A DNA stretch of 64,000 nt, taken from NCBI GenBank assembly GCA_033977485.1, contig CM066997.1, forward strand, positions 73,564,634 through 73,628,633, written 5' to 3'. A program made the position numbers and the translations under genes. Positions 1 to 9,993 of this stretch are shown here, in pieces. The stretch is from Hydrangea macrophylla. Lineage: Eukaryota; Streptophyta; Magnoliopsida; Cornales; Hydrangeaceae. Each line of letters starts with the position of its first letter. Positions within the stretch are counted from its first letter, which is position 1. The notes beneath the pieces were generated by a model, which was not told the origin of the DNA, searched no databases, and saw only the letters and a list, made by a program, of their open reading frames with translations.

Positions 1-959
1 GAGCGGTTGAGGGCTCTGCAGGCTGCAACTGCCGAGCGGATGGCGGCGACGGGGAAGAGGCCGGCCGTTGAGGCCTCTGGGAGCGGGCGCCCGTTTAGGC
101 GACTCAGGCATGACCCATCAGCGGCCCAGGCTCCCAGGGAGACGTCAACACCCCGGGCGGTGGCAGTGAGGGAAACATCTGCCCCCCAAGCCGAGATTCC
201 TTCCGGGATACCCCTGGATGAGTCTAGGGAGACCTGGGATAGGGTCAGACCATGCCTGCTTCCCAGTCAGGTGGATAAGTGTGCTGGCATGTCTCCCCAA
301 GTCTTTCAGGCTTGGCTATACAACATCTCCCACCTGGTAAGTAACTTTTCTGTATCTTTTGATTTTCTTTGCATTTTCTGCTCTGCTGGCAATGCTGACC
401 GACCATTTCCTTTTTACTTGGGTTACAGGTCCGCTGCATGGCTGCCGGAGCTGAATCCTTCATGCTGGCCCTTGTCGGGAGGGCCACTGCCACCGAGACC
501 GCCCTGGAGACCAAAGAGAGGGCCTTGACCATGGAGAAAAATAGGGTAAAGGACCTGGCTTCGAGCCTCGGTGCAGCCCAAGAAGATCTGGCGGTGGCTC
601 TGGCGGAGTTTGAGGCCGAGCGGGCTGGCCGCGCGGCAGCGGAAGCTCGAGTGAGGGAACTCTTGGAGGCGGCGGCGGCCGCTGGTCCTCCAGGAGAAAC
701 TTTCGATGACGGTTTCTTCCTCGGGTATGAGGACCTGAAGAGGAGGCTGGCCCGGGACCACCCGGAGTTGGACACCACTCCTTATCAGGGGGTGGATTTT
801 GACTACTGGGACATGGCGCCCGAGGCCACCGAGGATGCCGCTGATACGACGGAGGGTGCCATTGCCCCGGCTGGCCAGGAGGGAGATGCTGCCCAGGAAG
901 GGCAGGCCGAGGGAGAGGTCGAGGAGAATGTGGACATTATTGATGTAGACGACCCCTAG
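1..959 (+). CDS. Antisense accessory ORF of the gypsy element, C-terminal part, spliced
   Basis: The frame is open from the window edge, so the 5' end is missing. An apparent intron at 337-428 (donor GTAAGT, acceptor TTACAG) joins two exons in phase 0: 1-336 and 429-959, stop TAG at 957-959. Read through, the intron would break the frame. The product starts with a basic, Pro/Ser-rich segment. It continues into an Ala/Glu/Arg-rich predicted coiled coil (about 550-690) and ends in a strongly acidic tail. I see no catalytic motif. It lies opposite to gag-pol and downstream of it, as the antisense ORFs of Tat elements do. It resembles the coiled-coil C-termini of plant proteins annotated as putative gypsy-type transposon proteins, but that is recall, not a search. 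It shows no stop, unlike the neighbouring gag-pol. Confidence 0.6.
337..428 (+). other. Probable spliceosomal intron in the antisense ORF
   Basis: The sequence begins GTAAGT, is T-rich towards the 3' side, and ends TTACAG. Removing 92 bases joins two coding exons between whole codons. Its base composition (T-rich) contrasts with the GC-rich flanking exons, as expected for a plant intron. Confidence 0.65.
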
Positions 960-1328
960 ACTCCTTGTTGAATCTGCTTCTTGTTGCTTTTTTGTTTTTT
1001 TTATTGTAATTTCTTTTCTGTTTTGGGGAGGCTACTACAACTACCCCCCGGATTTTGTACATTTGTTTCAATTAATGAAAAGGCCCCTGAGGTCAGATTT
1101 CCCTTTTATGCACTATGCCTCTATACTTGCTAGTATCCGTTCGGTTTTTGGCCGACCTAACACCTGCTTTAGCAAATGCTTTAGGACCGTAATCAACAGA
1201 ACACCTAGTCTTACAAGGTTGCCTGGAGTGTATAGGAAGCGTATCCTGTTTTACAATCTGGGGTATATCTCTGATCACTGTAAGTACCTAGGAAGATATT
1301 CCCAACTCTTGTAGTGACCGGTGTGATT

Positions 1329-1640
1329 CCCTGTTTTGGCCTAGTATTCCCCTTATTCCCCTGCCCCCCAAGCATTTTGCTAAGGCGGGAGTACGGGACT
1401 AAGTGGCCGTAGGAAACCGACCTGGGACATGAGTGGTCGCAGGGGCATTTGAAGCTCGCCATCGTCGGCCACCTAGGGGTTTGGCCCCGTTGTCGGCTGG
1501 GCCTAAGCGAAGCTTGAAGTAATTTCCTGTTTAGGTCTAGAATCCCCTTGCCCCCGGGCGTCCTGTTAAGGCGAGGGCGGGTTGGGGAGCGGCCATAGGA
1601 AACCGACCTGGAACATGGGTGGTTGCAGGGTCCTTTTGTG
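1329..1640. repeat. Imperfect direct duplication, about 115 bp, two copies
   Basis: Copy one (1329-1450) and copy two (1526-1640) both begin CCTGTTT and share a C-rich block, the sequence GCTAAGGCG or GTTAAGGCG, and the block TAGGAAACCGACCTGG. They end in a similar TGGTCGCAGGG or TGGTTGCAGGG. About 75 unrelated bases separate them. Confidence 0.7.
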
Positions 1641-1841
1641 CCTGGGTTCGGAGCCTGAGGTCTTTTTCTGCCTTGGGGCTAGTCTCAAGGGCTTTGTTGC
1701 CTCGGGGTTAGGCCCGAGGTCTTTTCTGCCTTGGGGTTAGGCCCAAGGTCTTTGTTGCCTTGGGGTTAGGCCTGAGGTCTTTTCTGCCTTGGGGTTAGGC
1801 CCAAGGTCTTTGTTGCCTCGGGGTTATGCCCGAGGTTATTG
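1640..1841. repeat. 29-bp tandem repeat, seven copies, each a dyad
   Basis: Units start at about 1640, 1670, 1699, 1728, 1757, 1786 and 1814. Each has an inverted repeat of the form CCTTGGG...CCCAAGG or CCTCGGG...CCCGAGG, followed by a GTCTTT spacer. In five or six units the variable bases in the two arms change together, keeping the pairing. Confidence 0.85.
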
Positions 1842-1981
1842 TTTGCACGGGGTACTGACTGGAATAAATTTTCAAAGAAAACTATTCAATTTTATTTGAA
1901 AAATAATAATCTGTAACGGTTGCCCGATCAGAGCTACAAGCAAAAAATTTCCCTAGAGCACTAAATTCCCGTGGGCAGATG

Positions 1982-3439
1982 CTACTGATAGTACTTGCGG
2001 AGGTGTTGCACATTCCAAGGATGAGTGAGGTCATGCCCGTCCATGCTCTGTAGCCAGTAGGTTCCCGGTCGGTTGACCCAAGTAACCTTATACGGGCCTT
2101 CCCAGTTTGCCCCCAATTTTTCGTGGCTGGGGATTCGGGTAGACTGGTTTACTACTTTGAGGACGAGGTCTCCAACTTGAAAACTACGGTGCTTCACTTT
2201 GCTATTGTAATACTGCGAAACTCTTTGCTTGTACGCTGCCACCTTCAGATAGGCCTGGTCTCTTTTTTCTTCCACTAGGTCCAGGTCTGTCCTGAGGGCC
2301 TCTCCATTGTCCAGATCGTTGAAGTTGGCCACCCGGTATGCTGGCAGTCCGAGCTCCGTGGGGACCACTGCCTCGAAACCGTAGGTTAAGGAAAATGGGG
2401 TCTCGCCTGTAGCTGCTCGGGATATAGTGCGGTAGGCCCACAGTAGGCTTGGTAGCTCTTCAGCTCACAGGCCTTTGGCGCCTTCAAGCCTTGTCTTGAT
2501 TGACTGCAAGATTGTCCGGTTGGTTACCTCGGCTTGACCATTGGCTTGTGGGTGCTCGGGGGAAGAGTAATGATTTAGTATCCCATAGCCCGAGCAGAAC
2601 TGTCTGAAGATGGGTGTGTCAAATTGTCTGCCATTATCACTGATCAGGACTCGAGGAATACCGAACCTGCTGAGGATATTTCTTTCCATAAAGCTTTCCA
2701 TTTTCTGCTCGGTTATTGTTCCCAAGGGTTCGGCCTCCGCCCATTTGGTGAAGTAGTCAACAGCTATCACGGCAAATTTAACTTGCCCTTTTCCTGTCGG
2801 TAAGGGACCAACAATGTCAATTCCCCACTGGGCAAATGGCCATGGACTTCAGACCGGTGTCTGGAGTTCTCCCTGTCGGTTGATCATGGGAGAGTACTTT
2901 TGGCACTTATCACACCTTCGCACATACTCCTGCAAATCCCGGGCCATGGTTAGCCAATAGTAACCTTGTAGTAGGGCCTTTCTGGAAAGTGCCCGACCTC
3001 CGATGTGGTTCCCGCACACACCTTCATGGATTTCAAACAGTATTGCTTGCACCTGGGTAGGATGAATGCAACGGAGGTACGGGATTGTGAATCCCCTCTT
3101 GTAGAGGATGCCATTGAGAAGGTGGTATCGCACTGTCCGGTATTTGACCCGGCGTGCCTCATCTTTATCATCTGGTAGCCTTTCTGTCGTTAAGAATGTC
3201 ACGAGCGGGTCCATCCAACTGGGTCCCAGAGTGACCGGGTCGACCTCCATGCCTTCTGAGTTGATCACACTTTGCTCGGGTAGAAATTGTATCCTTATCC
3301 CGGGCAAGACTGACTCAGAAGACGAGGCGAGGCGAGCCAACCGGTCGGCTCTGGTATTTTCTTCTCTAGGTATCTGGGTGATGGAGAACCCTCGGAGGTT
3401 CTTGGAAACCGCCCAAACTAAGGCTAAGTAGGCTACCAT
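1982..3439 (-). pseudogene. RNase H end and integrase of gypsy element 1
   Basis: This continues the reverse-transcriptase frame. Visible in order are the end of RNase H, the HHCC zinc-binding region (HEGVCGNH ... CDKC, near 2905-3030), the DDE core with the first Asp near VDYFTKW and the second in SDNGRQF, and a C-terminal domain with GDLVLK and WEGPYKV. It ends at a stop at 1982. Two in-frame TGA codons interrupt it, at about 2849 and 2465. No frameshift is needed between 3439 and 1982. In an active element this would insert the cDNA into the genome. Confidence 0.88.
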
Positions 3440-3463
3440 ATTGTCTTCCCGCGCTTCGTATTC

Positions 3464-5346
3464 TTAGTTTACCTGGTTGACCACGAGTTGGGAGTCGCTG
3501 AAGCCCTGGACTTGTTGCGCACTCATTGAGATGGCTAATTGTAACCCGACCAAGAGGGCTTCGTACTCGGCCTCATTGTTGGAGGCGCGAAACCCAAACC
3601 TTAGAGCATATTCGAGCTGGATACCGTCGGGGGTAGTCAAAATGATTCCAGCCCCACTACCTTGCTGATTGGAGGAACCATCCACGTGCAGTACCCAAGT
3701 TGGGACGTCGGAGCTTAATCCGGGTGGTAAGGCCGGAGGCTCGGACTCTTCGACTGGGTCCTCGGGATAAGTAAACTCCACCAGAAAGTCTGCTATAGCT
3801 TGCCCCTTGATGGCTATCCGGGGTCGGTAGATTACTTCGAACTCTTCCAACTGCAAGGCCCACTTGACGAGCCTCCCGGATGTGTCTGGCCGACTGAGAA
3901 TTCTGCGGAGAGGCTGGTCGGTCAGGACTGTAATGGCATGGGCCTGGAAGTATGGGCGGAGCCTTCGGGCTGAGGTGATGAGGGCGAAGGCCAGTTTTTT
4001 GATGCGTGAGTATCTGCTCTCTGCGCCTTGCAACGCCCGGCTGGTGTAGTATACTGGGAACTGAATCCCATGCTCCTCCCGAATAAGTGCCGAGCTAACT
4101 GCTGACGGTGATACTGCCAAGTACAGAAATAATTCTTCCCCGGGGACGGGTGTCGAGAGTAGAGGAGGGGATGCCAGGTATTTCTTAAGTTCCTGGAATG
4201 CCTCCTCGCACTCTTCTGACCACTGGAACGCTTTGCGGAGGATTTTGAAGAATGGTAAGCACCGGTCAGTAGCTCGGGATACAAATCTACTCAGTGCGGC
4301 CACCCGTCCGGCCAGGCTTTGAACTTCCTTTGTTAATTTGGGCGACCGCATGTTGATGATAGCTTTGATCTTTTTGGGGTTTGCTTCGATTCCCCGTCTG
4401 CTAACTAGATGGCCGAGGAATTTCCAGGATGAGACACAAAAGGTGCATTTGGCCGGGTTCAACCTCATCTTGAACTTTCTCAGAATGCTGAAGGCCCCGG
4501 CCAGATACTCAAAGTGGTCGGGCTCGTCTCGGCTTTTGACCAGAAGATCGTCCACATATACTTCCATAGATTTTCCGATGAGCTCTTTGAACATGTGGTT
4601 GACCAGGCGCTGGTAGGTAGCCCCAGCATTCTTGAGGCCGAATGGCATGACCGTGTAACAGTACGTGGCTTGGTCAGTGATGAACGCTGTCTTCTCTTCG
4701 TCCCCGGGGTACATGCTGATCTGATTGTACCCCGAGTAAGCGTCCATGAATGAGAGGAGTGAGTGGCCTGCGGTTGAGTCGACAAGGAGGTCTATCCTGG
4801 GCAGCGGATAGCAGTCCTTGGGGCATGCCTTGTTGAGGTCGGTGAAGTCCACACACATTCTCCACTTCCCGTTGCTCTTCTTGACCAGGACAACATTGGC
4901 TAGCCAATCGGGGTAGTGGACTTCTCGGATGGAATTCGCCTTCAGGAGCTTCTCGACCTCCTCACTCGCTGCTTTTGTCTCTTGGGGGCCATGCCCCTTC
5001 TCTTCTGCTTTACTAGGCGGCGATCCGGGTTGACATTGAGACGATGGGACATTACCCGGGGATCAATCCCGAGCATATCCTCATGACTCCAAGCAAAAAT
5101 ATCTTGGTTTTGCCTCAGGAATTGGGCCAACTTCTCCTTTAGTCCGGGATCTAGTAGGGTACCGATGTTGATCGTGCAGTCCGGGTACTCGGGATTCAAC
5201 ACTACTTGTTCCAGTTCTTCCATCGGTCCTGTCATGTCACTCTGGTCCCGGGGGTCCATCTCTTGGACATTTAATGTTTCGGTGATTGCCCCCCGGTGTA
5301 ACGAACTAACATAACAACTCCGAGCAGTAGTCTGGTCTCCTCGCAA
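3464..5346 (-). pseudogene. Reverse transcriptase and RNase H of gypsy element 1
   Basis: The N-terminal linker (5346-4942) carries FAWSHEDMLGID, typical just before gypsy reverse transcriptase. A frameshift near 4950 leads into the catalytic part. That part has VDFTDLNKACPKD, FMDAYSGYNQI, MPFGLKNAGATYQR and the active-site YVDDLLVKS. RNase H begins near 3680 with HVDGSS and includes NNEAEYEAL and DSQLVV. A TAA codon at 3464-3466 interrupts the frame just before the C-terminal part of RNase H. The catalytic residues are still present, but the gene is not translatable as one polyprotein. Confidence 0.9.
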
Positions 5347-5770
5347 GCATCCAGCCCCTGGGGAGTTGGGAACTTTACCGTTAAGCTATAAGTGGAGACG
5401 ACCGCTCTGGCCCTGTTAAGGGTCGGCCTGCCGAGGATGACATTGTAGGCCAACGGGGCTTCCACTATCACAAAATTGGTCAGTACAGAAACTTGCTGTG
5501 GGTAGGTCCCCATTAGAACTGGGAGCTTGATTGTACCGAGCGGTTGAGTGCTGGAGTCGTTAAATCCTACCAGGGGAGTAGCAACCGGCCGGAGTCGATC
5601 CCTGGCGATCCCGAGTTGGTCGAATGCCGTCGTGAACATAATGTCGGACGAGCTGCCTGTATCCACTAGCACCCTCTGGACCATATAGTTTGCTATAGAA
5701 AGCGTCACTACTAGCGGGTCGTCGTGGGGGCAGTAGATAACCTGTAAGTCATCGGACCTGAACGTTAGGA
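5340..5770 (-). pseudogene. Aspartic protease of gypsy element 1
   Basis: It is contiguous with the end of gag in the same frame. The catalytic motif VDTGSSSDIMF lies near 5640-5670, and the flap-side motif NVILGRPTLN near 5420. A frameshift near 5340 separates it from the reverse-transcriptase linker. The family cleaves the Gag-Pol polyprotein. Confidence 0.85.
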
Positions 5771-7522
5771 CGTCGGTTGAGGAGGAGTCGGTGGATTGGA
5801 CTTGCCATACGTTCGCTCGAGACGCCCGGGCATGCCTCTTCCTTGCCGACTGTGAATCGCCTTCGCCTGATGTCCCTCCGGAGATCACATGGATGTGACC
5901 AAGTGGTGGTGGTGACTGATCGGGAGCCCGGGCGTCTTGCCGAGGCCGTCTGTCCGCTGTGACAAACTCGGCAAATTGCCCCTGCTCAATCAGCTTCTCT
6001 ATTTCTATCTTCAACTTGAAGCAATCCTCCGTTTCATGGCCATGATCCCTGTGGTAGCGGCAAAACTTGTCCCGGTTTCTCTTACCGGGCGGGGCTCTGA
6101 GTTTAGCTGGCTGCGAAAGCAGTCTCTGCGCTTCTGCGGTGGCCATCACTTCATTTATAGGCCGGGAAAGGGGTGTGAAAGCAGATGGGGGTTGGCCCCT
6201 GACATCTCTCCGATCCTGCTTCGGCTTCTTCTCCGAGCCCTTTTCAAATCCCTCGCGCTTGCGCTTGGCCTTTGGGGATTCATCTCCCGCCTAACCGACG
6301 CGTTTCACCTTCAGGAACTCCTCAGTATCTATATACTTTCCAACCCTTTCCGAGAGCTCCACCAGGGTCGCCGGTCGGTCACGATAGAACGACGTGGCAA
6401 CCTTGGTGTGTTGAACTCCCGAACAGAAGGCCATGATTGCGGCCGTTTCATTGAGGCTGCGGATCAGGAGCCTTTGTTGATTGAAATGGTCCACATACTC
6501 CCTCAAAGACTCCCCTTTGCGCTGTTTGACCGTCAGCAGCTGGGTGTCCGGTTGGGACCGGTCGAGCATCCCGACAAACTGGCTGATGAAGAGTTTGCCG
6601 AGGGCTTTGAAGTTGTCAACCGTCCGAGGCTTCAAAGCATGGAACCACTGTGCGGCTGACCCTTTTAGGGTACTGGGGAAGGCCAAGCACAGCAGCTCAT
6701 CTATTGTAGTGACCAGCGCCATCTGCGCCTTGTAGATGCGGATGTGGTCTACCGGACTCCCTGTGCTGTCGTAAGAGCTAAGGTGAGGGGGTTTGAACTT
6801 CCTCGGAATAGGAAATTGTGTCACACGAGTAGTATAGGGTAATTCTGTCTCTGTGTTGGTGAGGTCATGACCGGATTTGCGGTTCAGCCTCTCGATCTGC
6901 TGCTACGATTCCTCGACCTGGGCTTTGACGTCATTCCGCCCGGTTCTTCTATCTGTGTCAGAACGATAGACGGGGTCGGACGATGAGGCCTCCTCCTCAA
7001 AGTGCGTCAACCTCGGGGATAGTACCCGGCTATGGGTCCGGGAGAGCCTGTGCCTAAGATCCCCCCGACTCAGGGCAGGAGGGTCATCAAGCGATTCCCG
7101 AGCTTTCCGTCCGGATTCTTCCCCCCGAGCTGCACGCCGCCGATCGATGATAATTCGGGCGTCCTTCACTTGGCAAGGATTGGACCGAGGTTGCCTTTGC
7201 GAGCGCTTAGTAGCCTGGATACGCTCTTCATCCGCGGGACGTTCCCGATCTGTAGGGACACTGGTGCGGATCGTGCCTGCCTGCGTGCCCGAGCGGGCCT
7301 GCGGACAGGGGCGCTTTTCTCAGGCTGGTTCTCCGACGCAGGGCGCTTCTCGTGTTGGGCCATAAGCGCCTCTATCTGTTGTTGTGTTCGGCGCTGGCCC
7401 TCCAGGAGTTGCTCCAGCGCCGCCGTGACCTGTTCAGTGGTCATGGAGGCAGCCCGCGACTCGATTTGCAGGTTTTCCTGACCGGTGGAATCGGCGGTTT
7501 TCTTACCCTTCTTCGGCGGCAT
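5771..7522 (-). pseudogene. Gag of gypsy element 1
   Basis: The start at 7522 (MPPKKGKKTAD) is chosen because it is the first ATG after the PBS and opens a Lys-rich, Gln-rich N-terminus. A frameshift lies near 7168. The next frame has an in-frame TAG near 6903. The capsid-like domain (6824-6291) has LPCLAFPSTLKGSAAQWF-type residues, visible as KGSAAQWFHAL, FKALGKLF and KQRKGESLREYV. Another stop at 6291 precedes the Lys/Arg-rich region. A zinc-knuckle-like CRYHRDHGHETEDC sits near 6065. The family builds the virus-like particle that packages element RNA. Confidence 0.85.
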
Positions 7523-7560
7523 GTTGATCAGTCAAAGATTTTTGTTGATGAGAAGACTGT

Positions 7561-7583
7561 GCGAGTTCCCACAGACTGCGCCA
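7561..7583 (-). other. Primer-binding site of gypsy element 1
   Basis: On the minus strand, TGGCGCAGTCTGTGGGAAC lies three bases past the LTR end. It opens with TGG, complementary to the CCA tail of a tRNA. The form TGGCGC.GTCTGTGGG is common in Tat-lineage elements. Confidence 0.75.
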
Positions 7584-7865
7584 AACTGATGATGCCGAAA
7601 ATTAGTAAGTAAGATTTGGACAGAAAGTTAGGCGAGAAAAGATTTGTATGTGGTTCGGTCCCGTTAACAAGGTGACCTACGTCCACGGTTGCGTCTACGC
7701 GCTCTCACTAGCAGATCACCGGCGGGCCTGATGAGCCAACAGAGATGGGCGGCACTACCAATAATACCGGCTGGGTGTATGCGTGTAGGTGGTGAGTTCT
7801 CTGGTATGTGCTTGTATGCTCAGAGAAGTGATTTCCCGATCCCCTTAGAGTGGGTAGGTGGGCTC

Positions 7866-7872
7866 TTTTATA
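7866..7872 (-). promoter_or_regulatory. TATA box in the LTR
   Basis: On the minus strand the sequence reads CTATAAAAGAG. It lies about 280 bp from the end of the LTR, a plausible place for the U3/R promoter. Transcription would start about 30 bases further, near 7835, and run towards gag. Confidence 0.7.
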
Positions 7873-7910
7873 GATGCAAGAGTCCACCTTTACATGGTGA
7901 TGAGTTGATT

Positions 7911-7968
7911 AGATTTAGGAAAGTAAATCTAATCATAATAGATTTAGGAAAGTAAATCTAATCATAAT
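7911..7968. repeat. Perfect 29-bp tandem duplication in LTR U3
   Basis: Two identical 29-bp copies (7911-7939 and 7940-7968) lie immediately upstream of the TATA box in the direction of transcription. Each is AT-rich and contains AGATTTAGGAAAGTAAATCT, itself a near-palindrome. Confidence 0.9.
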
Positions 7969-8457
7969 AAATGTACTCAATTCTAGGAGGGCTTCCTAAA
8001 TGGTTTAGGAATCTGCTCATTCTTCCTTAATAGAATTCTGATCACATAAGGAAGCTGCCTGGCAAGTTCCCGAGCTACGCCTCCTAGAAAGTCGCCGCAC
8101 CTCACGCCCGGGCAGTTCATCTACCCCGAGCGGTTACCTTTGGTGACCTTTGGGGTGTGGGCCCCCAAGCTCTCGTCCCGGGTAGTCCGGGTCATTCTGC
8201 TGACGTGGTGGTTGGGCCTTAACAGAATATTTCTGGACGTATCAGGTGTGATATTGATGGATGGAGGGGTTGTAGTTCATTCATTTTCTGAATGTAAGTG
8301 GTCTCTTCTATTCCCATAAAAGACTCCTACATGACTAGTAAACATTAAAATTCGAGTTGACCCTTGAAGGATTAGTCATGGCTTCCCTAAAATTTAAAAG
8401 TCTCTAATTAGGTAGCCAAAAAAAAAAAAGAAGGGAAATCACAAGTTAAAATTATTT

Positions 8458-9317
8458 AGGATAAATATCACCTACCTCCCTTGAGGTTTAGCCTAATAAC
8501 ACTTACCTTCCTCCACATTTCAGAACTAACAGTTATCTCCCTTATTTTTGAATTTCATTAACACTTACCTCCCCCTCTGTTAACAAGCCGTTAGAAAAAC
8601 TAACGGAATGACGATGACATCACTTAATAACGATCTAAAATGCCAAAATTACCTTTCCTCTTGACTCACTTCTTTCATCAATCTAACTTACCCACTTAAA
8701 ATATTTGATCGAAAACCAGCTTTCCAATTTTAGGGGTCTTACGCACTTAGGGCCTGTTTGGTTGTCCTTGAATGAAATAATTCCATTCAATTTTCCGTAC
8801 ACATTTTATATGAAAAGATGAAGAGGTTGAATGGTTTCATTTATAAAACGGATACTCGTCTAAAAAATGAGGCTTGCAATCATGAATTTTGGCATTCTAG
8901 AAAAATAAACAAATTGCCTCATAAGAAGAAATATGGTGAAATCTCTCCCATATTTGTAAATGGATTTATTCATGGTGATGAATTTTGCCTTTATCTTTTA
9001 TACAAAATTTGAATGGAACCATTTAATTCGAAGGGACAACCAAACATGCCCTTAAATATTTGATAGAAAATCATCTTTTCATTTTCAGGGGTCTGCTCAA
9101 GAAAGAAGTGAGTCAAGAAGAAGGGTAATTTTGGTATTTTAGATCGTTATTAAGTGATGTCATCGTCATTCCGTTAGTTTTTCTAACAGCTTGTTAACGG
9201 ATGGGAGGTAAGTGTTATTGAAATTCAAAAATAAGAGAGGTAGGTGTTAGTTCTGAAACGTAGAGGGAGGTAAGTGTTATAAGACAAAACCTCAAAAGAG
9301 GTAGGTGATATTTACTC
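8458..9317. mobile_element. Long-inverted-repeat MITE, interrupted
   Basis: The left arm (from 8458, ATAAATATCACCTACCTC) and the right arm (ending 9317, GAGGTAGGTGATATTTACTC) are inverted copies for roughly 220 bp. They share blocks such as AACGATCTAAAAT and TTAACAAGC. The flanks are AT-rich and no exact TSD can be claimed. There is no coding capacity. Long arms and end sequence resemble non-autonomous Mutator-like elements. Confidence 0.75.
8749..9052. mobile_element. Nested hAT-like MITE
   Basis: It starts AGGGCCTGTTTGGTTGTCC and ends GGACAACCAAACATGCCCT, imperfect terminal inverted repeats of about 20 bp. The subterminal parts (ATTCCATTCAA and TTGAATGGAACC) are also inverted. It sits in the middle of the surrounding foldback element. 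The GGGCCTGTTTGG end is typical of small plant hAT-derived elements. Confidence 0.65.
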
Positions 9318-9799
9318 AAATATTTATAGAATAAATACATGGTGCTGAGAAAACTCATAGAAGAATTTAGAGAGAGAGAGAGAGAATGGATTATACTCAC
9401 AGATAATCAATAAAAGAGGCTTTAGCCAAAAAAAAAAAAAAATCAAAAAAAGAGGAGCATGGTGTGAATATAAGCATGATTGACCAAACTACGTAGAAAT
9501 ATGTGTGTTTCTTGTCTTGTGTTGTTTATTCTTGTTGTGGATATATCTTTAATATTTCTATTAGTTTTGTGCCAATTGTCCTGTTGGATGTGTGATTGAT
9601 CTTTTTTTTTTTTTTGAGAAGATGTGTGTGATTGATCTTGAATCGCAATTTGGGCTGTGATTCTAGTCGGGTTGATTTGGCTAAAGATGAGTTGGGCTGA
9701 ACATTATTAGAAGGGGTGTACTGTGGAAAATTTGGGGGGCCTTAAAATTGTCTAAGTAATAGGCAATGGTCTTGGTGGCTAGCTCAATGTGAATACAAT
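9318..9799. other. Non-coding DNA
   Basis: AT-rich sequence with a short GA run (9369-9385) and two A or T homopolymer runs. I see no gene or element ends here. The 9791-9799 segment is the left TSD of the next element. Confidence 0.6.
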
Positions 9800-9984
9800 G
9801 AGTAATACTTGGGGCACAACCAAAGCCACAACCTTTATTACACAATCTCCATTTTGTGTCTATCTCTCTCCTAGTGGGCACTGTGGGGTCACTGGCACTG
9901 TGGGACCCATCAAGTGAGAGATAAACACAAAGTGAAGGTTGTGCAAAAAAGATTGTGGCTTTGATTGTGCCCCAAGTATTACTC
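9800..9984. mobile_element. 185-bp MITE with perfect 9-bp TSD
   Basis: The ends GAGTAATACTTGGGGCACAA and TTGTGCCCCAAGTATTACTC are inverted repeats, and homology between the arms continues for about 85 bp. It is flanked on both sides by GAATACAAT (9791-9799 and 9985-9993). A 9-bp duplication points to the Mutator-like superfamily. Confidence 0.9.
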
Positions 9985-9993
9985 GAATACAAT

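Larger units (their letters stand above)
960..1981. other. Non-coding spacer between pol and the antisense ORF
   Basis: No ORF of interest is present. The spacer lies where the sense and antisense transcripts of the element would converge, so it could carry both 3' ends. It contains an imperfect duplication of about 115 bp (1329-1450 and 1526-1640) and a seven-copy 29-bp tandem repeat (1640-1841). A T-rich run follows the antisense stop codon. Confidence 0.7.
1..8244 (-). mobile_element. Tat-type Ty3/gypsy retrotransposon (3' end outside window)
   Basis: Read on the minus strand, the order is LTR (7587-8244), PBS, gag, protease, reverse transcriptase, RNase H, integrase, a non-coding stretch, and an antisense ORF. 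The pol order and the extra antisense ORF between pol and the missing LTR fit the Tat lineage, where such ORFs are known. Pol is broken by several stops and at least three frameshifts, so this copy is not autonomous. From 4858 down to 1982 the frame is unbroken except for three stop codons, which suggests moderate age. The second LTR and the polypurine tract lie before position 1. Confidence 0.9.
7587..8244 (-). repeat. 5' LTR of gypsy element 1 (658 bp)
   Basis: Read on the minus strand it starts TGATACGTCC (8244 downward) and ends CATCATCA next to the PBS. A TATA box lies at 7866-7872 and a 29-bp tandem repeat lies upstream of it. The boundaries rest on the TG...CA ends and the PBS; the partner LTR is not in the window to confirm them. 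Confidence 0.75.

Noticed and set aside
7032..7612. Several plus-strand frames of 72-149 codons opposite gag
   Set aside because: They are antisense to the conserved gag frame, and their peptides have no recognisable domain.
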